From: Adiantum capillus-veneris
Taxonomy: Eukaryota > Streptophyta > Polypodiopsida > Polypodiales > Pteridaceae
Reading direction: 5' to 3'
Length of the DNA: 64,000 nucleotides
Assembly (NCBI GenBank): GCA_014529385.2
Contig: CM043952.1
Coordinates: 158,381,557-158,445,556 of the forward strand
The notes under the pieces are model-generated. The model was given only the letters and a program-made list of their open reading frames with translations. It ran no database searches and was not told the DNA's origin. Within the stretch, counting starts at the first letter, position 1, and each line of letters opens with the position of its first letter. Of the stretch, positions 46,777 to 58,444 are shown piece after piece. A program made the translations under genes and the position numbers.

Positions 46777-48660
46777 TCATGTTTTGTTACTTGTCTTGTC
46801 TGCTGCTGCAAACATATTAAGAACAAGCCCTGCAAGTGGCACAAACCCGTCCTCCTTTAAAAGCCTGTTCAAAGCATTCACCTTGAGAATCACATCATCT
46901 CTTAGAGGATTCTTCTTGCCACCCACAATAAATTCATGGGATTTTCTGCCCACCTCAATCAAAGCCTTTCCAGGTGTTTTTTGTGCAGCAGAACATTTTC
47001 TCAAATCCACCATCTCTTTGACGGAATCAAACATTTGCGCCTCTGAGTAGGTGTTTGACAAAAGAATGTACCCTGCTGCATCGCCTTGATCTATCTGTGT
47101 CGCTCGATCAAGGCACCATCCCCCTAACACAGTGTGGCTATGTGCTCTAGACGATGTGAGCATCGATCTCCATACGCCAATATTGGGCGAAATGGGCATT
47201 GTTTGGAGCATATCCTCTGCTTCAACAAGGCACCCTCCGGACCCAAGAAGGTGCACTAAACAGCTATATTGCTCCATACTCGGTTCAATACCATACTCCT
47301 CCCTCATGGACATGAAATAAAAGCATCCGTGCTCCACCAAGCCAGCATGGCAGCAAGCTGTCAGGATCGCCGTAAATATAAGATCATCAATTTCAAAACC
47401 ATGTTGCTTTGCATCTTTAAGGCATGTTTCCAGCATCTTGCAGCTTCCCTGTCGAGCATAACCAGCAACTAATGCACCCAAAGTCACCACATTCTTCTTT
47501 GCCAACTTGTCAAAAACTCTCTGAGCATCACTAAGGTCTCCACACCTAGCATACATGTCAACAGTTGTACTGCCCAGGACAATGTCCGATACATACATAG
47601 TGTCCAAAATTTGATGATGGAGCACTTTTCCCTCTGTCGATGTTCCAAAGGTACTGCATGCTTTCATAACATGCAGAAGAATGACAATGTTGGGAGCCAC
47701 GCCCTCTTGTTGCATTCTTGCAAAAAGCTCAAGCACAATGAGGCCGAGCTCCTGCTGTGCATATCCTCCTATCATTGCACCCCATGCCACCACATTCCTG
47801 CTGGGAAGCTTTTCAAAAACTTTCCTAGCCTCTTCCAAAGCCCCGCACTGAATAAACATTTCAATTAAAGCGCTTCCAAGAGCGACGTCAGAATCAAGAC
47901 CAGTCGCAATAACATTATGATGCACCAGCTTTCCTTGACAGACAAGCCCATTATTGCAACATGCTTTGATGACGCACAGCAGCACTATGTCATTGGCTTC
48001 AACTCCACACTGGTGCATTTTGTGATAATAATCCAAAGCAAGAGACCCATTCCCTTGTGAGGCATGCCCTCCAATAATTGCACCCCATGTGATTATATCC
48101 TTGACAGGCAACTCATCAAATGTTCGATGTGCATCTGCCAGGCTGCCACACTTAGCATACATGTCCACCAGCACATTACTGATCGCCAAGTCCGCAACAA
48201 TTCTATTACTGAGTACTTGACTGTGTATAATCCTTCCAACATAAAGATCACCTACAACACTACAAGCCTTGAGTGTACAAGAAAAGGTCGCTCTGTCGGG
48301 TTCTAAGCCCTCCTTTTGCATTTTGAAGTACATATGAATAGCCATCTTGCCATCTCCCAGCTTGGCATGAGCCAAAATGATTGAGTTCCAAGTGTACACA
48401 GTCGGTACAAGCACCTGCCTGAAGGCTATGTCGGCATCATCAAGGCATCCACAGGATGCAAAAAACCGGATCAAATGATCTCCACCAAAGGAGACTGTGT
48501 CATGGCCCATGCATGACATGAGGGTGTGCACTCTTCTGCCATTATCCAGGTCCCTCTCCTTCATACATTCGAGAAGCAAGTTGCAGAGGGCATGGAAAGA
48601 AATGGGCCGCTTCTGCAAAGCTTTTTCTACATCCTTCATGGTAAACACAATCGCCCACAC
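46777..48660 (-). CDS. PPR protein, PLS class with E/E+ tail, no DYW domain
   Basis: 627 codons, no intron, start MWAIVFTMKDVEK at 48660 (a second Met at residue 8 is possible). PPR proteins bind organelle RNA base by base; PLS members with E domains usually act in C-to-U editing with a DYW partner. Repeats run from about 55 to 490 in the P-L-S pattern: VYTWNSIILAHAKLGD, NVLVDMYAKCGSLADA, ITWGAIIGGHASQGN, ALIEMFIQCGALEEA, VAWGAMIGGYAQQ, TTVDMYARCGDLSDA. The E motif covers about 495-570 (NIGVWRSMLTSS, GYILLSNTYSE) and an E+-like part about 571-605 (ALIEVGRKSHEFIVGGKKNP, then FVP). The DYW deaminase is absent. The N-terminus is not clearly a transit peptide. It is flanked by repeats on both sides and appears intact. 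Confidence 0.9.
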   Translation of the reverse strand: MWAIVFTMKDVEKALQKRPISFHALCNLLLECMKERDLDNGRRVHTLMSCMGHDTVSFGGDHLIRFFASCGCLDDADIAFRQVLVPTVYTWNSIILAHAKLGDGKMAIHMYFKMQKEGLEPDRATFSCTLKACSVVGDLYVGRIIHSQVLSNRIVADLAISNVLVDMYAKCGSLADAHRTFDELPVKDIITWGAIIGGHASQGNGSLALDYYHKMHQCGVEANDIVLLCVIKACCNNGLVCQGKLVHHNVIATGLDSDVALGSALIEMFIQCGALEEARKVFEKLPSRNVVAWGAMIGGYAQQELGLIVLELFARMQQEGVAPNIVILLHVMKACSTFGTSTEGKVLHHQILDTMYVSDIVLGSTTVDMYARCGDLSDAQRVFDKLAKKNVVTLGALVAGYARQGSCKMLETCLKDAKQHGFEIDDLIFTAILTACCHAGLVEHGCFYFMSMREEYGIEPSMEQYSCLVHLLGSGGCLVEAEDMLQTMPISPNIGVWRSMLTSSRAHSHTVLGGWCLDRATQIDQGDAAGYILLSNTYSEAQMFDSVKEMVDLRKCSAAQKTPGKALIEVGRKSHEFIVGGKKNPLRDDVILKVNALNRLLKEDGFVPLAGLVLNMFAAADKTSNKT

Positions 48661-49177
48661 AGAGCGAACATGAGGAAATTACGCAGAGCAGGAATGACGC
48701 TGCGATGCCACTGATACATGGCAAGGTAAGGACAGTGCCAACCCCTTGGCAAGCGACGACAAGGTGCAGCGCCATAGCTCCCGTGCGAATTAATCAAACG
48801 TGTAGAGTCCCGAGCTTAATAAGCGTAAGAAATGTTAAATAATTCGTCAAGGACTTTTGAAGAAATGCGTGAAGCTCCGGAGGAATCTCGGAAGATATGC
48901 TTGACTTTTTGAAAAGTCAAGGGAGGGAGGGTTGATGGAGGCGATGGCGGCACACGTGTTGTCGCGTGGAAGATACACATGCTCTCTCTACCTGTCTCCA
49001 GAGAGACGGCCGACACATGCGTGCAGATGTGTAGCGACCGTATAAATAATTTGTCAGGGAGAGGCTTGGGACTTTTTTCTTTTTAATAGCCGTTCGAAGC
49101 TTTGCTTCAACTAGTTTTACGGGATTGTGCCCACTCACACACACCCACATGTATCAGGTGTCGAACCATAGTGGGTG
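48661..49177. other. Intergenic sequence 5' of the PPR gene
   Basis: This should hold the PPR promoter, but I see no TATA box on the - strand that I would trust. Its right end meets truncated family H sequence near 49178. No gene is supported. Confidence 0.5.
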
Positions 49178-52100
49178 CATAGCACATGACAAATCTGGTA
49201 GACTTTTAAAGAATGACATGGCGCCCTTTAGGGTTTTCACCATGTATTCTTCAGTCGTTGGTCCCTTTTCTGGAGCAAGCAATCTGGGGTAATTTAGCCA
49301 AGTTGGATGCTTCTTTAATAGTGCCTCATGTGCTATCCAAGTCCTTACTCTTGGTACAAGACAAAAGGTGGGATCCTTTTGTAGGGTCGCACGTGCTCTC
49401 GTGAACAGAATCAAGTATCTTGGGTTCTTGTTCAGCCAGCTCAACCTCCACTTTGGGTGTTCTTTATTTGCGCCCTCGACTTGCATGTCTATGTAAAGTC
49501 TTTCTTTTACTTGTAGCAACTTAACTTTAATCAGAGGGTAAGGCAAAGATTGTTGGTGCCATTGCGCATTTATTTGATTGGGAGTGAGTTGTGTGACATT
49601 GACGGAATGAAGTACTCTCAGCTCCCAATCCATTGTTTCCTTCCACTACTCATCTACCTCTTGTGTAACTTTTTCCTTCAACGCATCTTCTTCAGCCTTT
49701 GAGAGTTGGACCATGGGCACTATGTCTTCTTCTGTAATGGGTACAAAAAAATCTTCCTTGCCGCTCAGCTCTACTACGGCCTGTGTCTCCATGTCAGCAA
49801 ATGATACTGAGGGGATTTCTATCTGAGGTTGATCCGAAGTGCCTGCCTCTTCTTGCGTTTCTGTCCTTCCCTCTCTCAGTAGTTGGTTGACTCGTTTGAG
49901 TTCAGTTATCTCCTTTAGCAGCTTGTCTTCTCTTTGGACCTGCATCAAGGCCAGGTCTCTACGTTGTGACTGCTCTAATTTCAACTCCTGCTCGAGGTCT
50001 TTATTTTTCTTTTATAATGTCTTGTAGACCTCGTCTGTTCCCTTGATCAAGGTGACGGCTGGATTTTCTCGTATTTGCCACAAGAATATTGCTTGATCAT
50101 TGATTCTTTGTTCTGAGTACTGTAGGGAAGCGTTTGCCACACCTAATTGTACCTGGATCTTTTGAGCTGATAGGGTTGTAGTTAGAAGTTCATTTGTAAC
50201 TTCCGTCAGCTGATCATCCTTGGCTTTGCATGCATCTGATAGTTTGGTAAGCAACTCGCCCAGTTCCTCCATTTCTTTCTGTTGTTTATCTCTTGCGAGC
50301 TGACGTTGTTCAGCTTTCGCTCTTAACTCCTGCACTTGCCTCTGGAGATTGGTGATGACATTAAGTCTGTCGTCTAACTCCCCTTGGAGTGCGTCAATCA
50401 CCATCTCTAACTCTTTGGCCCGTGTGCTACGGCCAAGTGCTACTGAGTGAAGTCTTTCTGTCATCTCCTGCATTTGCTTAGCATATCCGTTCACTTTTGC
50501 AGGATGACTTCATCATTCGATTGCGAGTCTTCACTTTGTGTTAATTGCCTTGATGTTTTTGCAGATTCTTTTACCTCTGGCTGCATCATGGGTGCTGGTT
50601 GCTGTTGTTGCCCTTGTGTCAGCTGATCTTTTTCTTCTGAGGTAGAGAGTTGTGCCTCGGCCTTATCTTGTTGTGTTGAGGTAGAGGGTGTTTCCTCGGC
50701 CTCTTGTTCTCTTGTGTGCTCAAATTTTGCGGAGTCCTCTTCTGGTGCAGGACTGGCTGCCTTTTCTCTCTCTGGCTCTTTCTCTATTTGCTTCTCTTGA
50801 GTAGAGACAGCTGCTTGTTGTGATGTTTCGGTTGCTTCTTGCTGTTCAGATTCTTGTGTAGCTTCAACTATTTTTTCTTGTTCAGGTTCTGCTTCTTTTG
50901 TTGGCTCATTTGTTGTGGTTCTAACTGCTGGTGATGATGGTGGGCTCGGCATTGGTTGATCTTGGTGTTCACAGACAGGAGAAGAGATGCGGGGAGACAC
51001 ATCACCTTGGGCATGTTGTGCTTCTCCTTGTGCAGTGGCTTCCTCTGCATGCTCTTGATGTTCTGCCGCCAATTTCGCTTTTCTCACCGCTTCTTTCAGC
51101 TTTAAAGCTTCTGCCTCTTGGTACATCCGTTCCAGTACTTCAGTGGGTTCTTTAGCTTGCTTCTTAGTGTGATTCTTGGTTCTTGGTCCCTTAAGCCCTC
51201 TAGGCACCACTTTTTCGGGTCCTTTCCTTGTGCTTTGCGGTTGCATTGGTATGAATGTTTCTCTCTGTCAAATTAGGCTTGCTTTTGAACAGGTTCTTCT
51301 TGGTGTGCTGCTTTTCTCTTCATTTCCTATCGTCATGCTCTTTTTTCTTCATTATCAGAGCTCTCACTGCTGTGCCGTTCCGGCAAGCTTTCAGCCGATT
51401 CTTCATCAGATTTGTAGGATCTCTTGGCCGATCTTGTAGCTCGAGGAGATGGTTGAGCTGACACTATCCAAGTGTTTTGATCTGGGGCAGGTGGTAGGTT
51501 GTCGGCCATGCCGATGGCATGGTATGCAATCCTTGTCGACACCTCTGGTGCAAATCTTTCCTTCTTTCTTTATTCCTTTCAAAGCGGTCAAGACATATTG
51601 TGCATGGTCCACCGGTTGCCTGGTTGTTGACTTGAGGACTTGTGTGAAGGTGGTGGCAATTGCATGGTTTGGCGTTGTATACCTTGGTGGCCTCTTAGCC
51701 AGGAAGTGGAAATGCTGGTGGTATAACCTTGCTGGCGCTTCAACCTGTTTGTGAATAAGGTCGGCAAAGGTGGATGTGTGGTCTCTTTTGTGAAAGTTCT
51801 AGTCGTCTTCCTATCCCTTGCCCTCATTGTCATTCCTTCTGTAAGCAATCTGAGTGCCTCTGCCACTATTTCCTTGGTAATCACCACTTCAACTTTGTTC
51901 CCTTGTGGGTCAGAAATCTGCGCAGTTCCATCTTCCTTGATCGTGGACAAAATCTCGTAAGCTTTTTGGAAGTCCACTCCGCACGGCTTTTGTTCGTAAA
52001 ACTCCATGAGTCCTAGCCGTCGGTTGGCATCTTTAGTTTCGGGCTTTGCGGCGACATCATACACTTCTTTTGGTAGGAGTTGCAACTCTATTCGATGTCC

Positions 52101-52277
52101 CTCCTCGCTCTTGAATCTGCCAGTGAACATTGTGGTGTGATGCTCCTCAAGCTGTTTCTTTGAGAGATAGGTTGCCTTGGCGGTTTTGACTGAATCTGGG
52201 TCCAGTTGGTATGCTGGTAGTTCTTGCAACTTTTCTTTCTAGTTGAGCTTCTTCTTGGCCGTCTCTGCTGCTTGCAT
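49154..52277 (-). pseudogene. Family H 3' ORF, broken and 3'-truncated
   Basis: It starts MQAAETAKKKLN at 52277 with an early TAG. The N-terminal domain (51588-52229) matches family G (GVDFQKAYEILSTIKEDGTAQ, VEVVITKEIVAEALRL). A proline/glutamate/glutamine-rich linker (50491-51246) with EEAEA-like repeats and a coiled coil (49646-50494) follow. The C-terminal domain (49178-49633) again matches G: SLPYPLIKVKLLQ, CLVPRVRTWIAHE, PTWLNYPRLLAPEKG. Stops lie at 49646 and 50009-50014, and a frameshift overlaps at 50491-50494. Alignment to G ends after PDLSCAM at about 49178; the last codons to 49154 are unrelated. Confidence 0.8.
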
Positions 52278-52465
52278 GGCTCCTGTTCAATGAATAGAGT
52301 ATCAAAGTTAGCAGATTTGATGGATTTTTCTCAGAAATGTCCTTTAGTTTGAAATGCTGACAATTTTGGTCCAATTTGCTTCAAATCAATTTTTGAACAA
52401 GCATAGATGCATAAAAACATGCAAGGAACAAAATTGTAAAGTCCAAACAAAAATTTGCAACCAAA

Positions 52466-53064
52466 GTAAATAATCGCAATTATTTACGGCTGAGTAATCT
52501 CTCCAACTTTTTGCAAACTTGGCATCATAGGCTTGAAGTATATACCAAATACATACTCTGAGTGAAATATGGGCTCATTTGGATGCATAGGGTGAAAATA
52601 GTACTAGATTTTGGCTTTAGGTCTCTGAAATAGTAGATATAAAGGAAATTTGAGATTTTGAGCTCCAAATTGGTTCAAATTTAGCTAGTGGGTTTAACAC
52701 ATCATGTACTTTGGATGTATGATGCCAAAATATCAAAATTTCTCCATTTTGGTTGAAGAGTAAATAATCGCGATTATTAACTTTTCTACCAAAATCAACA
52801 TTTTTTTGTACAACTTGGTTCTACGCATTATATAGGCCCTGTGTGTGTGATATGAGGTGATTTTGATTAAAAAAAGTGGTTCATAACTCAAATTTTGGCT
52901 TGCAAAGACTTCTTTGCGTTTTTGGCAATTTTACAAGTTATAGGTGCTCATTTTGACTCATACTTGATTTTTGGCATGTAATAGGTGTGTACACATGATA
53001 GGTGAGGTGATGATACAATTTCCAAGCAAAAACAATGCAAAAGTAAATAATCGCGATTATTTAC
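52466..53064. repeat. Family H palindrome array upstream of 3' ORF
   Basis: Three 22-bp palindromes built from GTAAATAATCG and its reverse complement, at 52466-52487 (one mismatch), 52760-52781 (one mismatch) and 53043-53064 (perfect), spaced 294 and 283 bp. The first is 189 bp from the 3' ORF start. The motif is unrelated to the family G palindrome, but location and spacing correspond. Confidence 0.93.
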
Positions 53065-54461
53065 AGCATTCACAATTTTCTTGCAAAACTTAAAATTTTT
53101 GACCTAAACACATTCTATACACCTAAAACAAGTCCTAAATTGAATTTGGTCAAGTTTGGTCTTGTCGGCATCACTTTGTGCTTTGTTGACTCTGAAATCA
53201 CCGATTTTTGTGACTACATTGCCTATTGAGTTGGTTTGTCACTTGTGAGGCTTTGGACTTGTCCGCAACATAGTCATGAAGCAACTCATCCAATTCTGGC
53301 TCATTTGGAGTCAATTTGACCTCGTATGTCGAATTTGACGCTTTGTAGCCTTCGAGCCGTTTTTTGCTTTTCGAGGGCTTTGCTTGATTGATTTCACGAA
53401 ACCAATCATATACATTGTATATAAACCTCGTAGGCAAGCTGTCTGTGGAGTCAGAACCAAATTCTGGCATCTACCAAAAACCTAGCTTTTCTATTGGGGG
53501 CCCCCTCGACCCCTGCCAAATGGTCAAGTGGTGATATAGAAAGGTTCTATTATGTTAGGGCATGCTACAGTTCAAATCTCGTATGATTTGGTCGAGCTAA
53601 CAAACCGTTATGGTCAGTTTTTGGTCGTAGATCTTCGTGCACTGCTCGGATTCTAGGGTTTTTTTTAGGGGTTTAGACTAGCTACCGGTCGTAAAAATGG
53701 ATCATTGATGAGTAAAGAACTTACCCCTCATGTCTCGTGTGAGACGGCGCTGAAAACGGGCAACTGTAGACTCCGGAAAGTATGCGCAAAAGAGGTTGAA
53801 AAGCTCTTTCTGCAAAGGTGACAAGTGGAAATGAGGTTGTTTTAGCCTACCTGGGATTTCTGTACCCGGAATTCCCGAACCATTTTTCCCAAAATTCCCC
53901 CGTTAGTTCTACTAGGCCGTGAAATTTATGTTAGACTCAAAAATTTCCCCGATCTGATTCCTGTAGCTCATTCTGCAAGAATTTTGCAAGAGTAGGTATG
54001 GCCGCTTAATTTAGGCTTCCCGCTTCCATCTTCCGATTTCATTGAAAATGTTTGTGCTTGTCCTCCTTGTCTTTTTTATCACCACCGTGTCTTTCGTTTT
54101 TCCATCTGAGCTCCTTTACTATTTATTCTAAAATTTTGTTGAAAGAATCAAAGAAAGTAACAAAATGTGCTAAAAAACCAAAGTGAAAATCCAATAATTA
54201 AGAAAATCCATTGAAAAACACAGCTTTATTGTTTTTGTTGGATTTTTCCATTTTTAGTCTCTTTATCAAGAAAATGATGAAAAATAACCAAAAAGGACTT
54301 TTTTGATGATTTTCTGATAGTATATACACTATTTACACTCATCGGGAAGATATTATTAGTGAATTTTCCTTTGATGATGAATTATAAGGGCATTATCAGG
54401 TAATTTTGCAAAAAATCACACATTAACATTGAACTTTTTCCTCCCTCTTCAAACATTGTCC
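53065..54461 (-). other. Non-coding spacer of family H
   Basis: It corresponds in position to 8275-9520 of family G and shows loose similarity (for example CTCATGTCT...GTGGAAATGAG... and CCCGGAATTCCCGAACC against TTCCCGGATCAC). A 90-codon - strand frame at 53198-53470 is open, but I recognise nothing in it. Confidence 0.5.
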
Positions 54462-55207
54462 TTAATTACTTAGTGCCCTTCCACCCCTCCTAGATGGCGT
54501 ATTCCGGGACGATTGTGTGCATGGGTTGAATAATCGTGTCTTATGCATAGCCATGGTTGGCTCTACCATGCTTTGAAGATCAATGAAATTCAAACCACTA
54601 TGGTGTGCAAGAGCTGGGTCTTGAGTAATTAACTCAAGGGTTTCTGATGTCGAGGCTTTCTGATGCTGTCTTCCAAAGAGCAAATCTTGTAGCTTGTGTG
54701 CTCTCGGTTTGATTGTACCATCAGGATGCTTCAGTAGGCTGATTTCCACTTTTGACTGTTGTCGAGCTTTTTCTCGCCATTGGTAGGTTGGTTTGCTTGG
54801 TGTGGAATGGTGTGGTGGAGTCTTCTGAGACTTAACTCTCCATTGCTTGATTGGTTTTACGGTTTGTGGAGAAGATAAGTGCTCCTTTTTCTACCAAATC
54901 CATTTCAAGTTAGGTTCCTTGCTTAGAGATGGTTGTCTCTGTGTTTTGGAACCTTCTTTGGTTTTGTCGGTGATGTTTTGGGCACCTAAATTTGAATCGG
55001 CTTATCCTTAAGATGTGCTTTTGGTACCCAAATTTGCCTGACTCCTTGCATGCTACTTGTAGCATTTTCTTGTCGAGAGGATGGAGAAGATTGATTACTT
55101 CGTGATTTGGTCTGCCGATTGCTTCCTTTGCATTCCTCCTTGCTTGGTGCAATTGTAACAATGAGTTGCCCACCTTTAGGTGATAGCTTGAGCTAATTTG
55201 TATCCCA
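54462..55207 (-). pseudogene. Family H W-motif protein remnant
   Basis: The motif RQIWVPK is encoded at about 55020-55041, and a second with its W turned into TAG (IQI-stop-VPK) about 40 bp further along. The C-terminal end (54462-54749, KPRAHKLQDLLFGRQHQ) resembles the family G end (KQRAALLERLLYHRS). Frames are broken between. Confidence 0.6.
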
Positions 55208-55702
55208 ATCTGGTACTGCTTTGTATGTCCGCATCCAAGGAATTCCAAGAAACATCGTCTCATTCATGTGTTCATCTGGTAAGCATACAAACTAATGAGG
55301 ACATGAACATCCATGTACTAGCACGTTCAAGTTGACTACTCCCAATGTTGGTGTTGGGTTCTTGTTGCATCATTTGATTGTCGCTATTCCTACTGTCAAA
55401 GACTGACTTGTTGCTTTCTTGTACGTGGAATAACTGACTGCATTTACTCTAGCTCCTGTGTCGACCAAAGCATTTGCGCTATGATTGTTGAGTTGTACTT
55501 TGATGCGCAGGTCCATTCCTTCTAACCATTCATCATCTGTTGAAACTGCATCTTTAGGCAATTCCCATTGTCGGTCATCTATTTCCAGAGTGTTGATGGA
55601 AATCGATATCTATTGATTTCTGAGAGCAGCTTTCTGTTTGAGTACCCGAAGCCGAGCTTCCTCTTGGGCTTCATTAATAACCTGCTGTCGTTTAATCCTC
55701 CT
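55208..55702 (-). pseudogene. Family H protease 2 remnant
   Basis: ANALVDTGARVNAVSYSTYKK carries the catalytic aspartate (55460-55462). The second half MFLGIPWMRTYKAVPDWD lies at about 55217-55270 in a shifted frame. A charged helix (QEEARLRVLKQKAALR) precedes it, after the integrase tail, as in family G. Here the motif is DTGA, against DSGA in G. Confidence 0.75.
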
Positions 55703-56451
55703 CTACTTGGTTGCATGCATTCTTTCTAGCAATTCATTGGTTAGCGGAAAATTGTATTTCTTTAAACGGTATCCACTAATCCAATTAGCCATTGGTTCAC
55801 GATCTAGGGTGGATAATTTTACTGCTCCACTTGGAGATACATCTCTAATGATAAACGGTCCGTTTTTCTTTTTCTTAAACTTGAGAATGTGTTGCTTAAG
55901 GGAATAGACTAAAACTAAGTCCCCTTTCTTGAAGATTTTTGTTATCAAATGGGAATCAAAAAACTGTTTTTCTTTCTGCTTTTGTGCATAGATGTGAGCT
56001 ACGGCAGTTAGCCTTTGCTCATCTAGCTTTTCTAAATCTTCAAGTCTTTCTGACAATTCATGTCCAATCCACTCAAGATCCTTAGCTACCCTTAATGTCG
56101 GCAATAAAAATTCTATTGGCAGTATGTCATCAAGACCATAAACAAGGTTAAAGGGTTTAGCATTTAAAGCTGTTTTGAATGAAACTCGATAAGCCCATAG
56201 AACTACATGGAGATTCATTTCCCAGTTTGTCCTTCCTGAACTAACCACTTTAGTCAATACTGAGCTAGGAATTTTGTTCGTATGCTCACCTTGTTCGTTT
56301 GCTTGTGGGTGATAGTGAGCTGATTTGTGATAGTGGTCTCACTAGAAAAGTGACCTCCAGCTAATCCAGCATGTGCTTGTTCTATAATCGGAATATACTC
56401 GTCTTTATTTGCACAAAGATGCAAATGTTGATCTTTACCTCTTTGATACAA
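55703..56451 (-). pseudogene. Family H integrase with catalytic core deleted
   Basis: The frame at 56254-56451 holds the lead-in and the first part of the second zinc module (EQAHAGLAGGHFSSET). It then jumps, at about 56325-56340, to the end of the core (YHPQAN region in another frame). The CxxC pair and the two catalytic aspartates are missing. The tail (55703-56257) is intact: KKGDLVLVYSLKQH, GPFIIRDVSPSGAV, RLKKY. Confidence 0.85.
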
Positions 56452-58444
56452 TTGGTTCCAATAAGAGCATAGCCTCTTGCTTTAGTTTCAATTGCTCTTT
56501 GATAGCGTTTACTCATATCCTCAGGAAATGTTCGACTTGATAAGTAAGTAACCAGATAGTCACTCCACTTAGGAACAGGAGACATTTGGAACAAAGTTAC
56601 ATGAGGTATGGGTGTCTGTTTTTGACATTGAGGAAAATCCTTTACAAAAGATCGAACATCACTTCTCATAGTCGGCCAAAATACTCCAACTCTCAAGATT
56701 CTTTGCATAGTTTGGTCTTCTGCAAAGTGAAGTCCTACTATCGTAATATGTGCTTGACCTAGGTACTGGTTTTTCTCCTCAGGATTAATGCATAAGAGCA
56801 ATATTCCATCTTGATTTCTTTTGTGTAGCCTACCATCTAATAATTGATACATAGCCGATTGCTCAATTAATCCGATTGTAATAGGAAGTGGTATTTGTGA
56901 ATCCACTTGAGCTATTGTCATCAATGATACCATGTTTTTTGACCATCGAGGTATCATTTCCATGGAGAACAAATAGGCATCTGGTAGATAATCGTCTACC
57001 CCTTTAGGTGATTCTCCTGAAATAATCATTGACAAATGATCTGTTCTTTGATGTGTAGTGCCCTTTTTTACAACCACAGTGAAATCAAATTCCAAAAGAA
57101 TGATGAACCATCTCACTATTCTTCCTGTGTTGCATGGCTTGTTGACCAAATACAACAAAGCTTGGTGGTCTACAAAGAACACAAACTTATTGGCTAATAG
57201 GTAATGTCTATACTTTTTAACGGCATACATCATTCCTAATCCTTTTCTTTCAGTGGTGGTGTAATTCTTTTCTGCCATGTTCAACTATCGGCTAGCATAA
57301 GAAATAGGAAAGTCAATTTTTCGTCTCTTGGTTGAGCTAGTATACAACCTATGGCAAAATTGGAAGCATCTACATGTATGTGGTATATCTTATTCCAATC
57401 TGGTGCTCTCAATATTGGAGCTAAGGTTAGAGATTGCTTAAGCTTCATGAAGGATTCTTCACATGCCTCGGTCCATTCAAAGTGTGTAATCAAGATATAT
57501 ATGGGTTTTGCAATTATAGCGTACATGTAAATGAACAGTCTGTAATATCCACAATGCCCCATGAAAGCTTGAACCCCCTTGACCGTTGTTGGTCTAGGTA
57601 AATCAACAATGACATGAATTTTTTCAATATCAGTAGCTATGCCATTTTTTAACATTATATGTCCAAGAATTTTTCCTTGTCTACCCATGAATGTGTACTT
57701 TTTAGGATTTAGGCAAATCCTATAAAGTCTACATTTTTTGAATACCTTTTTGAGGTGTTCAAAGTGATCGGCACTGATTGATGAATGTACGCATAGATCA
57801 TCCATATACACTTCCAAGATATTCTTTAAAAGCATGGCTCATCAATCTTTGAAAGGTGGTTGGGGCAATAGTCAACCCAAAAGGCATAATCCGATAAGCA
57901 AAAATATCCCATTTCGTTTTGCAAAAGTAGTTTTATGATGATCTTTTGGGTCAACCAGAAGTTGATTGTATCCCGAAAAGCCATCTGAGAAACTATAAGT
58001 TTCTTTTCCTGCAACTCGTTCTAAAACATGCTCAGTGATTGGAAGAGGAAAGTTGTCTCTAATAGTAGCTGCATTCACTTTTTTGAGATTGACACACACT
58101 CGTAATTTTCCATTCTTCTTGGGTACTACCACAATTGGAGACACCCAATTTGTGTGTTCAATTTCATAAATGAATTCAGCTTCCTTTAGTTTCTCAATCT
58201 CTTCCTTGATTTTCCTAGCAAATGTTTCATTATATGTGTATGGCCTTTGTCTACTTGGTTTCGCATCATCTCTCATGGATATGGTATGTTGATAAATTTC
58301 TGGATCAACACCCTTGAGATCCTTGTAAGACCAAGCAAAGATATCACGGTATTCTTTTAGCAAGCTTAGCAAAATCTCTTCTTCTTCCTCTGTTAGGTCA
58401 TTTGCAATGTAGGAAGGCCTAGGTTCTTCCCTTGGTTCAGCCAA
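56382..58444 (-). pseudogene. Family H RT, RNase H and first HHCC module
   Basis: RT: WVSPIVVVPKKNGKLRVC, DGFSGYNQ, a frame break near 57880-57910, then EVYMDDLCVHS (Y codon at 57806-57808). RNase H: IYHIHVDASNFAIG, then a frame break near 57281, FFVDHQALLYLVNKP. First integrase module: QAHITIVGLHFAEDQT, GVFWPTMR; the CxxC is degenerate (FPQCQKQ), leaving one cysteine. It is inactive. Confidence 0.9.

Noticed and set aside
49051-49060. TATAAATA as PPR promoter
   Set aside because: It reads as a TATA box on the + strand, whereas the PPR gene is on the - strand and its start is about 390 bp away.
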